Notes: generated by a model from the letters alone, not told the origin. Counted from the first letter of the stretch, positions 25,059-37,448 are shown. The stretch: 64,000 nt of DNA from Chiua virens (GCA_019787685.1 JAHNUO010000008.1:1116001-1180000); one strand, 5' to 3'. Numbers and translations: made by a program.

Positions 25059-26060
25059 ATGAGCGATCCCCCGGCCTCGCCGACATCCCCTTCCCTTCCT
25101 ATAACAGAGTAAGTTTGCACTTCATTAGTGACTTGCTTATCCGAATATCCTGCCAGGCAGAAACCCGAACCAGTGGACATAGATGTTCACATAAAGGAGG
25201 AATCTCCATCGATACCAACCTCACCCGCGACCAACGTCGACAAGAGAGAAGCTGATCCCAAGCCATTATCAGCCTCACCAAGTAGAGCGCTCCGACGGAC
25301 GGAAGCACAGAGACGAGCCTTTTTCCGCGACGATCCGCGGGTCCAAGAATCCGAGCCACAGAGAGTCCTGTGTCGAACATGTCAAAAATGGATCAAACTC
25401 TCGGGCAGTTCCAACTATGCCTTGGGCAACTGGCTAAGCCATACGCAACGATGTACCACCACCGCTCCGACCATCCGCCGTACGCCATCAAAGCGAAGTT
25501 TCAGCCCCCGTAGCAGGGTTGCCACCACAGAACGAAAGATGGTGTTGTTGAACGATCCTCAAGTCAAGGTGTGTTCCCCCGAACACGTGGTATGTGGTAC
25601 TTGCAAGGCTGTGGTGGCGCTAGAAGGCGAGGTGGAGTACGACCTGGCTAAATGGATCGAACACAAGGAGAATTGTATACCGTCAGTGTTGAGGGACTCG
25701 CTTGAGTGATGCTAGCCGCTCATTTGTGACGACAGATTGGCCCCTGCACCGATCACCCCACAAGGGTCTACGTCAGATAAACGACGCACGTTTCCACCGA
25801 CTTCTAGTTCGAGTAGCCATTCAACCGAGGCAACTGCGGTACCGGAAAGCTCGCCCGCTGTCCAAGTCGGGACGAAGCGGGAGCGTGAGGAAGACTCGGA
25901 GGATGAACACGGGGGGGCGGTTGACGAGCGGCCAACGAACCGCCCGCGTACGGAGACGTACAAGCCGCCAGAGAAGGAGGCGCCGAGCATGTCCGGGTGG
26001 TTCATGTACCCCTTGAAAGAGTTTGCGCGTGGGTTCCGGGAAGGGATGGGCTCTACATAA
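25059..26060 (+). CDS. Protein with two copies of an unnamed 28-residue CCHC finger
   Basis: Three exons (25059-25108, 25157-25681, 25736-26060). The middle exon has two fingers with identical spacing C-x2-C-x16-W-x2-H-x3-C: the first begins CRTCQKWIKLSGSSNYALG, the second CGTCKAVVALEGEVEYDLA. Each is preceded by an ERK/RRAFFRDDP-like lead (RDDPRVQESEP and LNDPQVKVCSPE). The Cys/His set could bind one zinc. The C-terminus is acidic and ends with a conserved-looking amphipathic segment, YPLKEFARGFREGM. I recall similar unnamed motifs in agaricomycete hypothetical proteins, but no function. The next gene has a third copy, so the pair is probably a tandem duplication. Nuclear or nucleic-acid function is only a guess. 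Confidence 0.75.
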
Positions 26061-26548
26061 AATGTTTTCCCAGAGTGTGATAGTGCTGTATGATGATTTG
26101 GCTATCTATATACTACTCGATTGGCTTTGGATATGCGGGACGGGATGGGTCGTGTCGTTGCCTGACCCCTTGCGTGCGGTATTCGGGTTTCGGAAATTTC
26201 CGAGTATAGGACGGGGTCGCCGTGTTGTTGTCTTTGTCGCCGACGATTTTTTGAACTGAATTTCTTGTCTTCTTGGTGCGGAGGGACTCCGAGTCAATCT
26301 AACACGTAAAGTCGCTCCCGATCCCCATTCAATTCTATATGTGGGCCGTCTCCTGGCAATAGCCATACACCCGCTCATCGGCCCTCGTAACTCTCTAGGG
26401 GGTCACCGAACAACAACTCTAGCATGAAAACCCTTGCAACGTTGGTAGCAATCCTCCCCCGCCTCTCCCCGCACTAACCCGTTGACATCCCCGTAGCGGA
26501 GCGGACGCCCCGCCAAGGACCGCCGCTGAACTCACTCGCGAAAAGAAG
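26061..26548. other. Intergenic region and unresolved 5' part of the next gene
   Basis: Holds the 3' flank of the preceding finger gene and probably the first exon(s) of the following one. A splice acceptor CCCCGTAG at 26486-26493 fits an upstream intron, and the frame after it (RTAAELTREKKL) is open, but the donor and start codon could not be fixed. Confidence 0.4.
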
Positions 26549-27284
26549 TTGCGGGACGATCCCATGGCGGACGTACACGGCCCTCTCTTTGTCACCTGCA
26601 AGCGGTGTGGCAACCGTATCAAACTATCCCCAAAAAGCTCTTATGACCCTTTCCACTGGACGAAACACAGAGAGCGGTGCCTTCGCAAACCCGTCGGGGT
26701 CGCCCGCGGCGCTCGGAGTACCCCCAAAGACATTGTGAGTCGATCCCCGTGAACGCCACCGGTCGTGTTGCTGCGGGGGAACACTAACGCCACCCTGTGC
26801 CCCACTCAAGTATATATCGCCGGTCAAACAATCACCTACGTCCTCGAACTCGAACACGGATGCCGACAACGTGACGCCACCTCCGCTCACACCGGACGAT
26901 GACCGACCTGCCGCATCGGACATCTTCCGCGAGCGATCCCCTTCGTCTCCGGTCATGGGTGACCCCGTCGATCAGTCTGCTGACTCTGCCAAGCCAGCTG
27001 TACGTGAACTCGACTCTGAATTTCTGGATTATCTGCATCGCTCTCAACGTCCTTGTCCAAAGCACATCCCTGCCGTCGAGCGCTGGCAGACTTGGAATTG
27101 GTCCGAGCTGAGACAGCCGATATGGATGACTGACAGCGATCCCGCGTCTGCGTCGGCTGCGTCGGACGACCAAGAGGACTGTGAGGACGCTTTTACGGAC
27201 GCTGTTCCAGTGCGTTACCCAACTCCCCGGCTCATGCTTTATCCCGGTACCCGCAATCAAGACGCACCTTCGTTATCAGCATAA
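26494..27284 (+). CDS. Second CCHC-finger protein, adjacent paralogue (5' end unresolved)
   Basis: At least two exons: 26494-26734 and 26811-27284. The lead KKLRDDPMADVHGPLFV precedes a single finger beginning CKRCGNRIKLSPKSSYDPF, with the same C-x2-C-x16-W-x2-H-x3-C spacing as the two fingers of the previous gene. The remainder is Pro/Ser/Asp-rich (SPVKQSPTSSNSNTD) and then has a compact segment, LDSEFLDYLHRSQRPC, with several Trp (WQTWNWSELRQPIW), unlike the neighbour's C-terminus. The in-frame ATG inside DDPM is a fallback start, but the finger lead lies upstream of it, so a spliced upstream start is preferred. Function unknown. Confidence 0.65.
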
Positions 27285-27518
27285 ACCACCATTTTATAAT
27301 CTTCACAACCTCTAGGCGCTATTTGCTTTCGCTTTGTCGTTGCTCCTCACACCCGTTCTACATTACTAATCACGCATAACTTGTTTTACTCCGCACCAGT
27401 ATATCTCCATATAGCTCTCGGAACTATTGCCTCATTGACAGCATCCCCTTTTGTAGTCATCTTTGCACATCTTTAAATAAACCATCCACACGTCACTTGT
27501 ATATACTAGGATAGTCTG

Positions 27519-29260
27519 TTACATTCGCTCGAACACGGGCAATAATCTATACATCCTATGGCATTTTCTATCATGACTAGCACTCTTTCGATTACAAGTA
27601 CCGTATTTTTTACCATCAGTCACCTTAATCCAGCGGAGGTTTATGCAATCCATTGTTGAGCAGATTGTCAATGACAGGATCGTTCCTTGCGCGACTACCT
27701 CTGTAAGATGATGTCCGATGATCGGCGCTGGTACCTCATTCGTGGGATGACGAACGTACAGAAGGGCTCTGACGGCATCGCGCATCACGCGAGACATTGA
27801 AATCTCTATCTTGTCAATCCCCTTGAGTCCGTCGGCGCGCGTCGGGCCGACGTTAAGAAGTAAAACCGGTTTCCCAAGGTCGAGCGCCTGTTTGACCAAA
27901 CTATACACATGGTTCTCTCCAAGAGTCAACCTCAGAATTAGCAACGCAGCTCACCGGAAAGCCGAGAAGGTCGCGAGGGTAGTTCCGATCAAGAAGAGCT
28001 TATCTGATAGCTCTACGTCACGAAACCTAACGAGCGAGAAAGAAGTTGGTCTCGATGCTCAGAAGAAGGGAGAGGGGAAGCGCATACGAGCGATCCTTGA
28101 TAGGTTTGGGTATCGATTCGCCAAAGAAAATGAGATCTGGTTTTTGCTTTGAAAGGTGCGCGATTGTTCATGCCAGTAGTCAGAAGAGAAAGAACCGCGC
28201 GTACATTCGTATTATGGCGGCCTTGTGCCCGACATTCCAAACATTCCGGCACGACGAAGTCATCGTACGAAACACCCTCCAACTCGACCTGTATTACCCC
28301 AATAATTTATTTTCGATCACTTTTTATTTTCTTAAGATACAGACATCACCGTCTGGGTTGGTCCGAGGTTTGTTTCCAGTCGCTTCGAGCTCGTCGACAA
28401 AGGCCTTCCACTTGGGGTTGCTGGTAGACAATCGATCCTGAAAGACGTCTCTGCTGACGACATGTCCAAGCTGACAATGTACCCTCTACTGCCCATTAGA
28501 ACCATTTTCCAAACACAGCGGGGAGGGACGTGAACCAAAAGGAAGACTGACATGCAGCGTTCCGTGCAACTCTAAAATATGCTGCTCGGTGCGCGTATCG
28601 CTCCATAGATGGGCGATGGCTTGTCGGTGAAGACCGTCCACGTTTTGGGTGATTAGGCGGCGAATGTGGCCGGTGTGTTGGAGGGCGGAAAGGGCGTAGT
28701 GGGTGGTATTAGGTTGGGTATCTCGGACGGAGGGATAACCGAGATATGAACGAAGCCTGCGTAGGGACGTTGTGTACTGCGACTGCGACACGTGCCGAGT
28801 CAGTCGAACGAGTAGACTCACCAGTAACGCTGCCTGAATTCCGATGTGAGCGAGGGGGGACAGTGACGACGATTACGCACCTGAACACATGTCCTCGAGG
28901 ATTATCCGCGATGAGTTCGTGATACTGTCCGACAATAGCTAGTTGTCAGACTGGTCGCATGTCCACGACGATTCACGTACAAAGATTGGCCTGCGGCGGG
29001 TTTGCGATCGGTGATGATGAGCATGCAGAAATGTACTGCGATCGTTGAATAACATACTTGTAATTTGGGTTCATGTACCGCCCATCTTTTCCTCGGTAGG
29101 CTCTGATACCAGAGTCCACACTGACACCCGCACCCGTGAGGAGCGTGACAGTACCAGATGCGAGGAAAGCTGCGATACGTTCTATCGCTGCAACAGGGGA
29201 GACTGGGTTGGTCGGTGTCCAAGAGACGACATGTGGAATGGTAGGGACCGAAACTCGCAT
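27519..29260 (-). CDS. SIRT4-like (class II) sirtuin, NAD+-dependent protein deacylase
   Basis: Minus-strand spliced gene that removes acyl groups from lysines using NAD+; class II enzymes are usually mitochondrial. The ATG is at 29260, followed by PVAAIERIAAFLASG and the NAD-binding signature LLTGAGVSVDSGIRAYRG. Later exons give ARSYLGYPSVRDTQPN near 28750, the catalytic LITQNVDGLHRQA with ELHGTLH (the catalytic His is in this block), a segment with TNPDGDV, VPECLEC for part of the zinc site, IDTQTYQGS, then GKPVLLLNVGPTRADGL. At the end, two readings compete: the continuous frame stops at 27519, while the phase giving RNDPVIDNLLNNGLHKPPLD, which looks more like a family C-terminus, stops near 27637. 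A missed splice or sequence error near 27690-27740 would reconcile them. It shares a short divergent intergenic region (about 100 bp) with PEX7. Confidence 0.85.
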
Positions 29261-29363
29261 TCAATAGTCGTCCAAAGGGGGTTCGGAAGAAAAGGTTATT
29301 CCGATAGCCGGGCCGACCACGACAGCTAGTAGACACGGTGACCTCCGACCTCAGACGTATGAG

Positions 29364-30662
29364 ATGAACGTGCCGCGAGGACCTCCTGCTGCATTGCAGA
29401 CACCGGGTTTCGCCCATTACGCCGTCGCCTGGTCCCCATTCCACAACACACGCATTGCCCTTGCTTCTGCGGCCAATTTCGGTTTGGTGGGAAACGGCCG
29501 TTTACACCTCGCATCACTTGTGCCAGGACCGGGCGGCGCAAACCGAATCAAACTCGACAAATAGTCAGTATTCATTTCTGCTCGTCGGTTTCCGTTCGCT
29601 GAACACACATTCAGCTATGAAACACAGGATGCGCTGTACGACGTGGCCTGGTCCGAAATTCACGAAAATCAAATCGTAGTGGGTTCAGGAGACGGCTCTA
29701 TCAAACTCTGGGACGTCATGTTGAATGTGAGTGTTCACTTTCCCCTGGTCCTGCGTTATATTGGCCGATCGTAGAATGACAAAAGTCACCGGTAGGACCT
29801 TCCGATTCGTGTTTGGCATGAACACGCCAAGGAAGTGTTTTCCGTGGACTGGTGCAATCTCAAAAAGGACTCGTTCCTGTCGTCGTCTTGGGATGGCCAT
29901 GTCAAAGTCGTAAGTGACTCGCCGCTGAGGTTCCGCCTCTCCTCGCTGACACGTATGGCGATCATCAAGTGGACGCCCGAACGACCGCGCTCTGTAGCCA
30001 CTCTGAAAGCACACATGTCATGCGTATATCAGGCTCTGTTTTCACCCCACCAACCGGACATCATTGCTACTTGCTCTACTGACGGCACTGTCAAGTTATT
30101 TGATCTACGAGCCCCAGCCTACGCGTCGGGTCCTACGTCCAACACGTTCACCAACGCCGTCTCTGCCGCCGTTCTTACCCTCCCAGCGTCAGGCACGGAG
30201 CTCCTGTCCATCGACTGGAACAAATATCGACCGTTTGTAGTCGCGAGCGCAGGGGTAGACAAAGTAGTCAAGGTCTGGGATTGTCGTATGGCGAGCACGG
30301 CACCACCAACAAACCAGTCCGTTGGCGGCGTGTGCGAAATACAGTTATCGGGTCACGAGTACGCTGTTCGCAAGGTTCATTGGAGCCCTCATAGAGCGGA
30401 TATCCTTGCAACGGCGAGCTATGATATGACGTGTCGAATGTACGTCTCACGTGAACTGGAATTCGCGATTGGAACTATTGACGTGTTGCTCTTTCTCTTC
30501 CTTTGCAGATGGAGTACGAATCCTGTGCCGGGTGGGTCAAATTTGCTGTATGTACACGATCCTCACACCGAGTTCGTGGCCGGGTGTGGTTGGTCGTTGT
30601 ACGATGAGGGTCTTCTTGCGAGCTGTGGCTGGGATGGACGACTGAACATCTTTCGGGCATGA
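29364..30662 (+). CDS. PEX7: PEX7, WD40 receptor for PTS2 peroxisomal matrix proteins
   Basis: Cytosolic receptor that binds the N-terminal PTS2 signal (e.g. thiolase) and brings cargo to the peroxisome import machinery. Exons 29364-29563, 29615-29726, 29796-29909, 29970-30439 and 30509-30662 join in frame. The N-terminus has the family's TPGFAHYAVAWSPFHNTRIA. WD40 blades end in IKLWD, VKLFDL, VKVWD and similar, with GSGDGSIKLWD, SSSWDGHVK, TCSTDGTVKLFDLR, SAGVDKVVKVWDC and ASCGWDGRLNIF, giving six or seven blades. Length and motif order match fungal Pex7. No odd features. Confidence 0.95.
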
Positions 30663-31127
30663 CAAGGGTTGCATTTGTTTATCCCTCAATGGCCCTACAT
30701 TGATGATATTGCTAACTGATAGCTGCATTTAGCGTGGTTGCTGGCACTGGATGTATGTTGATATATCTTGTAGCTCATGCTGACTTCAACAGTCTTGAGC
30801 TGGATATTGGATTCGGATAGGATGAATGGATTGTAATTCAAGTAGATGCGTCACACATGCAAACCCACACTGCGATATAGGTACTACTAGTGCGCACTTT
30901 AAGAAGACTGTTGATTACTAGTACATAAGCTAGGCTTTCTCTCACTTGAAGTCGTTTGACTTTGCGGAGCCAGTAAATGCACCATAGAACTCATGTGGAC
31001 TCATGAAGTGGCGAGAATTGGGTGGAGCTGCCAAGGAGGCGCCGCTTGCAAATCATTGTTCTGTTGAAAATACAGAATACCCTATTAAGTGGCTGTCCAC
31101 ATCGACGCACACCGTTTGCAGCCGATC
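30663..31127. other. Right edge of the gene island
   Basis: 3' flank of PEX7 followed by sequence without coding signal. The block 30949-31057 (from GAAGTCGTTTGACTTTGCGG to GGCGCCGCTTGCAAAT) matches 7465-7587 in the same orientation. Confidence 0.5.
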
Positions 31128-34100
31128 GTACTGACATGTTCGGACACTACAAACCTGCCTGCTTTAAACCTTTTCATCGCTCGAACTAACATAACCACTA
31201 TACTTGAATCCATCTCAACCGTTCATATAGCGTGCTTCTCTAGACCTGCCAAATTGCACTCGGTCCTCGAGTTTCTCCAAATACGTCGGGCCTGGAGGAG
31301 ATGAGAGTCTCGTATAAAGGTCCTTGAGAGTTTTGCTGAGATTGGCATGGTCCTCAAGGAACGGATACGTGTTTTCATCAAGACCACCTGCATATATACG
31401 GAAACACATGTCTTCACCATCCTTGCCAGGGTCTAGCGTGGCCTCCAATTTCGATGATTTCACACCGAGGTCGAGCAGCACGGCGATATAGGGGAGACCG
31501 TGATAGCCAGGGGCAATACCCTCATGGCCTCGCTTGATCTTGCCCAGACTGGGACGCTGAGAGCGGTTTCGAGCCTTGTCTGAAATGAAAATATGGGATA
31601 TTCCCTGATGGTTGAAACCCGGTTTGAAGTACATGGGAATCACTTTGTCAATCGCGGGTTGCTGATGACAACACTGGATAGCGCCTGTTCGTACCCAGTG
31701 GCTCGCAGTCCAATCGTCAATGCTATGGGTGAGATCAGCACCGCCTTCAGATCGGACACCATGCATGTAACTCACGACAGTTGCTCCTCGTGCTCCCCCC
31801 TCGGTGTGATATCGAAATCCATCGAAACCCAGTGGGAAAAGTTGATATACGCATTCTCAAACTCCTTCCTCGCTCCTGGAACGGCGTTCCAGACTCGCGG
31901 CCCTAAAAAGAACTCTAGGAATGCGGTGACTGGCACCGGATGACAGTCCAGGAGCTTCCTTGTATCGACAACAACCATCTTGGGCTCGCGAACAACCCTC
32001 TCGGGCTCGCGAACAAAGAAATCCTTTGCCAAGAGCCAGAGAAAACGGCTGACTAGCTCCCCAATGTCCCCGACGTTAATCACACTATTCCCGGCCATCT
32101 TTGCCAGACTGTTTAAAGCGGAAACCAAGTTGTCGTCGCTGTGTAACACGTTGGCAGCAGCGCACGATAGAATGGGCTCTGAGGGATAGGTGGTGTAGCT
32201 CCAAATTCGATCCTCGGTAGTCTTGATGCATACACGAAGATGACTTGCAACCAGATCCTCGACGTAACGAACAGCGTTACGGTGACCAAAAGTGATGTCG
32301 AGACCGAACCTTTGAGCGAGTACGGCGAAAGCCTGTTGGTCGACCCCTAGGTTAAATGCCTCCATTCCGACTCCGCACAGCTTCTGTCCAGCTAAATTAA
32401 CGATGCCTGAGAGTGAGGTGTTTCTGTTTTCCGACAGTGACATCCATCTGTGAATAATTAACGGATGCAAATACAAAGATCAGAAGTGAGTACGCACAAT
32501 GGACGACCATATTTGATGATGTGTGCCCCAGTCGCAACATCGTCTTGCAGAGCATCTTTGAGCGATGGAGCATGCTGATCCCATCCAAGCTGTGTAAATG
32601 GCGGGAAAAGTAGTTGTCCCTCTATAGCCACCCTTTGGGAGGGATCTGGAATCACTTGAATGACGAACACAATAAACCAACAGTGTCACGTACACAGTGT
32701 TTGAGGGGTCGCATAGTGTGCAGCTCTTGACGTGGTTGATGCGAACACAACCCAGACCGGACGCAGCAACTCGGAATATTCTTTGATGACTCGGAGTAAC
32801 ACCGTTGCCAGAGCTGAACCGGAACCGGAAATCCGGTGTTCATGCAATACGTGAGCCTCATCAAGGGCAATCACCATGGGTGTGTTCTGCCTCGCCGACA
32901 GGGCATTCGTATGTCCCGCCGCCATCTTCTCGTAGTACTCCTTCATGATCTCGGTGGGCGAGGACGAAGACGAAGACATTGCTCTTAGGACCTTCGAGTA
33001 GCGATGTGACAATGAAATTTATTTCGTAAATCCGCTGTGCTCACCTTGCCAAATTCATCTTCTAACTCTAGAAAAAACTCGGTACGAGCGATGTTTCCGA
33101 TGTCACGCATCTTGTGACACCAATCGAGGGTCCACGGCAACCTGCCAAGGACTTTGAAGACTGCAGCGAAAAATGCACGACATCGCATAGAGTACTCCTG
33201 TTCAGTGTTGTAACGTGCCGTAAGAATGTTTGCAGGTATATCATCCCGGGGAGGATATCCTTGGGTGTCTTCTGGGGATCGGATGTTCATGTATAATACG
33301 AAAACATTCTTTGTTCCGAGCTGGATGGAAGCGTACGTGTCAACTCCAATATCAGGCACGACGATGAGATTTACCTCAAGCATTAAACGCGTCTTTCCAC
33401 AGCCAGAGCTCTGGACTATGGAGCAAAACTTGGCGTAATACCTCTGTGGATATTCATTGAATGCCTTGCCATTTTCCTCGAGATAGTTGAGAAATGCATC
33501 GAGGGCATCGCCTCGGAAAGGGCGACTCAAGGCACCCCTCAATGCACTGAGTTGCTCCGGGGAAAGATTCTCTGTGCGTGTCACGTAAGGACAGGTCCAC
33601 ACTGGCAGAGAAACATGGACTCACGTCGTACTATAGTGGGGTGAAGAATGGCTACGGGTGATGAGCAGGTTAGTTAGAAGATAATAACATACAGGTGTGA
33701 TTAATGCGTACCGAGTCTGCGAATGTTGCGGTATGACTTTTCTTTCCAAGCTGTCGCTATATCACCCTTTATCCAGGGGTGTTTCTCCAAGAGGTCTAAT
33801 TGGTTCTGAAGGTCGGCATACTTACGATCCAGTCGAGGGTCCTGCTCAATTATGGCACGGAGCACTAGCACCAGGTCTCCGAGTGATGGGTTCGCTCGCC
33901 ACTCTACTTTGTATTTGGCCAGAACCTGTTGCACCTCCTCATCTATTCGACGATGATCACCGTCGTTGGAGCCGTCATCCTGGATAAGATCACGGGAAGA
34001 AGAAGGCGTCATAACAACATCATCGATAGTAGTTGGATCAGTTTGGATGGTATCGACGTCCATGGCGGAAGCTAAGCGAGTCGGGATTAGGGGCGCATTA

Positions 34101-34788
34101 GGGGATCAACTCAGACTAAATATTGCAAAGATATTCCCACGCAACTCTGATTGGCTCTCCTTTCTTTCAGGGATGTGAATATTGGATCTGCTTCCACATG
34201 GAACGGAGGTGTGAACTACACCTCTGACCATGTGGGAGGGTTTGAGCGAGCATGACTAATTGCGACCCATCAACAATGTGACTGAGCCAATGGCAGTAAG
34301 GTGCAGCAGACAAGAGTTACTGACGTCGGCATGTTCACCGGATTTGAATCTCCGCTTGAACTCAGCCGCTGTGCCGGAGATGTGGGAGTTGGAAAGTACA
34401 AATCCGAGCAAAAAGTCTGAAAATTTTAGGCTTTCCGAAAATTTGAGTTGTCTGAGCTGTCTGAGCTGGGACTCCAAAGTTACTTTGCACATGACCCAAC
34501 AAAGTTCAGGGAGATTTAACTTGTCTCAAGGCTGCTGAGCACAATAACAACTGAACAGATTATGTAATGTGTGTCTTAGTGTCTTGCTCCTTTTTCTAAT
34601 CTCCTTTTCTCACCTTGACATCATGTAAACACAGGGGGTAGTCCCTGGCTAATTAGCCTGATTATCCTATATACCACTACCAGCCAATAGAACTAGCAAA
34701 TAAATATTAATTCCAAAAATGGATAAGGTACAAAGCTGAAGGTAAAGAGGGGGATAAGGGTGCTGCCCTTATTCGGTAACCCCATGGG
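31128..34788 (-). repeat. Right copy of the 3.7-kb inverted segmental duplication
   Basis: Reverse complement of 3788-7462 at high identity, including upstream region, introns and the 27-bp microexon. Its outer boundary is at CCCCATGG, beyond which the sequence differs from the left copy. Confidence 0.85.
31215..34063 (-). CDS. Large P-loop NTPase, copy 2
   Basis: Inverted paralogue of the gene at 4535-7374, with the same exon structure, Walker A SSGCGKTR (about 33390-33413) and Walker B VIALDEAHVL. Over the three long 3' exons only about ten residues differ from copy 1. In exon 1 about fifteen of 121 residues differ, clustered between VLAK and the exon end, with a one-residue length change (KRRSAEW versus KYKVEW). 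Introns keep GT-AG ends; the donor after the microexon changed from GTAAGT to GTGAGT. Both copies look intact, so both may be expressed. Function unknown, as for copy 1. Confidence 0.65.
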
Positions 34789-35430
34789 TACATCAGGAAA
34801 TCGTGAAGACACTGACATGAGCAGATAGAACTTACCATATTTCATCTACATGTGATGGTCAGGTACTTGTTTGTATGCAGGTATAATTGAATATCAACTA
34901 CATATGGAACAACAAGGCTGAAAATGATCAAGTAGATGGAGAAAGTATGGTGGCTGATCAATAGATGATGTTGTCACCATCTAAACAAAACATTTCTGAC
35001 AATGAATTACATTGCTTGGGAGATAAGTTGAGTGTGTGTCATTGATTATGATATATTTACCTTTATAGGGCTTCTGGCCATCATATAAATCATTTGTTTT
35101 GAGTCCATCTTTTTTTTTCTTTATCACAGGCCATTTCTGGCTAGTATCTTGATGTCTGGGCAAGTCAAGTCTGTCATTTTTCACCATGGCCTTGCTGTTC
35201 TCTGCTGTCCAGAGAATGGTTGATATCCTGCTTGCGTTGGTGTTCCCTCTTAGTATCCTTACCACCCTGCTTGCTGCTGGCCTCATTCACCATGGTATTT
35301 GCATGTTGCTCCCCAGTTCTGCTGTTATGTACTTCATTTGAGCTACCCATTCAGTTGGATCTTTAGTACTCGATTCATATATGTCATGATGTTATATTAT
35401 GATTGTTCAACAATGATCAATGATAGTTAA
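34789..35430. other. AT-rich region with repeat-like sequence
   Basis: A minus-strand open frame (35286-34981, 101 codons, Lys/Asp/Asn-rich with QKWPVIKKKKDG) may be the decayed C-terminal side of the repeat-associated gene to its right. No recognised domain. Confidence 0.3.
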
Positions 35431-36581
35431 CTACTCTGTACTGCTGTCACTGTCACTATCACTGATGATACTGTTGTCCTGTCTGCTACTCAACCCTGAA
35501 TGATCTTTACATGGCTTATACACAATCCTACCACATGCCTGATGTGCCTTGTTGTCAGCAATCCATACAGCAAGCTGTGCTAGAGTTAATTTAACCCATT
35601 TGCATTGGTCAGCCTCAAGTGCAGCAAGCAATTGTTCGAGGTGAACACATCCCAATTTTCCTGGATTCATAATGGAACCAGCAAGTGGCCATCTTGTGAG
35701 GTAAACCGCGTACTTTTCAACAATCTGGCGCTCATAATTGAAACAACCTAGAACAAAGACTGAACTAGATGTAGTGAGGTGGTTGAGAGAGGGGGTTCAA
35801 TCAAAGAGGCAAAAACTCCAAGAGAACTTTGTTAGAGTCCTCTGGCTTCAATTCATGGGGTTTATATACTACATGGATGTTGGAGTTCTAATCTGAGTAT
35901 GAACTACATAGATAAGACAGAGAGATGTGATTGGATAATAAGGTATGAATCATATGAGTCATAGATAAGATGCATAGCCTTGCACAGGTATCTGGTGGGT
36001 ATGAGTCATGTTGGGTGATGTGTTATTGTGGCAGCCAATAGGATATGATCCTGTGGATAGCCTTGACATGAGGCATGATCATTTAGAAAAGATTGAAAGT
36101 ATAATCTATATGAGGATGAAATGTTGAGATCATAACAATAATTGTCATAGTTCATCTGTACTTTGTGCTTCACTTTCAAGCATGTGAGAATAAACTCTAA
36201 TTTGTTATTATTATGCTGCTCATTACATGAAGCAAGTCATGTACCAAGCTTGTCTTGGAGATGGGTCCGACACTGGCTGACAAGCTTGTTCAATGGGCGT
36301 TGGTGATTGCTCACAGTAGGAAGGTCTATAGAAAATTTAGTAGGGATAATAAATTTGTTGTCGACATACCCATTCCACTAACAACCCAAGACTTGAATTT
36401 GAGAGCAAGCTGTTGTGCATCTATGTAAGTCAAATACAGCCTTCAGGAACTTCTTGGCCTTGTCTGAAAAGAAGAGCTTGGGGGCAGAGAGATTGTTGAT
36501 TGAACCCTGGATAGCGATATAAAATCCCTCAATGCCAGTTGTCAAGCAGAGGGAAGTCCACTGTAATAAAACATCTGTCAT
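35431..36581 (-). pseudogene. Repeat-associated agaricomycete protein of unknown function, split by a solo LTR
   Basis: Reading on the minus strand, the right part encodes WTSLCLTTGIEGFYIAIQG and LFFSDKAKKFLKAVFDL, and the left part YERQIVEKYAVYLTRWPLAG, NPGKLGCVHLEQLLAALE and CKWVKLT. A 399-bp solo LTR lies between them. This two-part plan (an RTG.E.F-like block, then a Y.VEL.GWP..G...NPSKL / L.AL..G.C.WVKLT block) is familiar from many uncharacterised agaricomycete proteins associated with repeats; I know of no assigned function. It is disrupted and probably not expressed. Confidence 0.45.
35739..36137 (-). mobile_element. Solo LTR, family B (399 bp), TSD ATAAT
   Basis: Runs from TGAAACAACCTAGAAC to CATAACA, bounded by ATAAT at 35734-35738 and 36138-36142. 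It is shorter than the copy at 2277-2908 but shares its ends, TATATAA box (minus) and the GCCAATAGGATA block. It interrupts the repeat-associated gene. Confidence 0.88.
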
Positions 36582-36609
36582 ACAATAAAAAAATTTTGGG
36601 CAAGGGACA

Positions 36610-37400
36610 TGTTACGATAGTTCTGGGTAGGACCTAAGTAGCTGCAAAAGCACTAAGTACCAAGTGGCTATGATAACTCAAACAACCACCACTTGATACG
36701 TGGTGCACTGAAGAGTCGAACAAGGGGTTTCTGGTCAGCGGATTGCTACCAGAGAGTCAAGTGAAACTCAAGTGTTGCTGAGAGTTGTCCTTTTGGGAAT
36801 CTATACCCGAGGGACGGTCAAGGGTTGACTGCAAGGAGTCCGAGTGTTCAAGTGAGGACTACGAGGAGTCCAAGGTCGAGTGGTCACAAGGAAGGTTCCA
36901 AGTGGAGCAGTGATACTTAGCTAGATTGCGGAGATCAAGACTAGGGTACAGGAGTATTGCTGCGAGGTATTTGTACTATAAGAATTGTGCATGGACCAAG
37001 TGTCCAAAAGGGGTGGCCAAGAAGAGCAGAAGGGTGAAAGGCCAAAAGGAGGATCATATGATGCAACGGCAACAGATGATGATAAAGATGAAATGACAAA
37101 TGTGAAGCCATTGGATGATGACGAGAATGAAATGAGTAAAGGCAATGCCATCGGATGATGACAAGAATGAAATGAGTAAGCACTCAGGTGAGGCCAGTGC
37201 AGGTTACATAAAGGTGAAAGAGATAGGTATGGATGAATGTACGAAGATACCCTGGTATTGAGTAAAGTGAAGTAGTGCAAGTGAAGAAAGAAAGGAGTTG
37301 TAACACAAGGGTAGGCCTTGCGGATTGAATGTAGGAGGTACCTGTAGTACTGAACGTAGTAAAAGCAAAGTAAAAGCAAAAGAAAAGATGAATCATAACA
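36610..37400 (-). mobile_element. 3' LTR, family A (791 bp), of the Gypsy element
   Basis: Begins TGTTACGATAG and ends ATAACA in plus-strand view. It directly abuts the plus-strand sequence TTACCCCCTGA, whose complement is a polypurine tract, so it is the 3' LTR of a minus-strand element. The flank at 36605-36609 is GGACA; no matching partner was found at the other end, as expected for a truncated element. Confidence 0.8.
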
Positions 37401-37411
37401 TTACCCCCTGA
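37401..37411 (-). promoter_or_regulatory. Polypurine tract of the Gypsy element
   Basis: Minus-strand TCAGGGGGTAA immediately before the 3' LTR; the same word stands at 63254-63264 in the second element. It primes plus-strand DNA synthesis in LTR retrotransposons. Confidence 0.7.
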
Positions 37412-37448
37412 CTAAGATCAAAGTACCATGTGAAGATCATTCTTCAAG

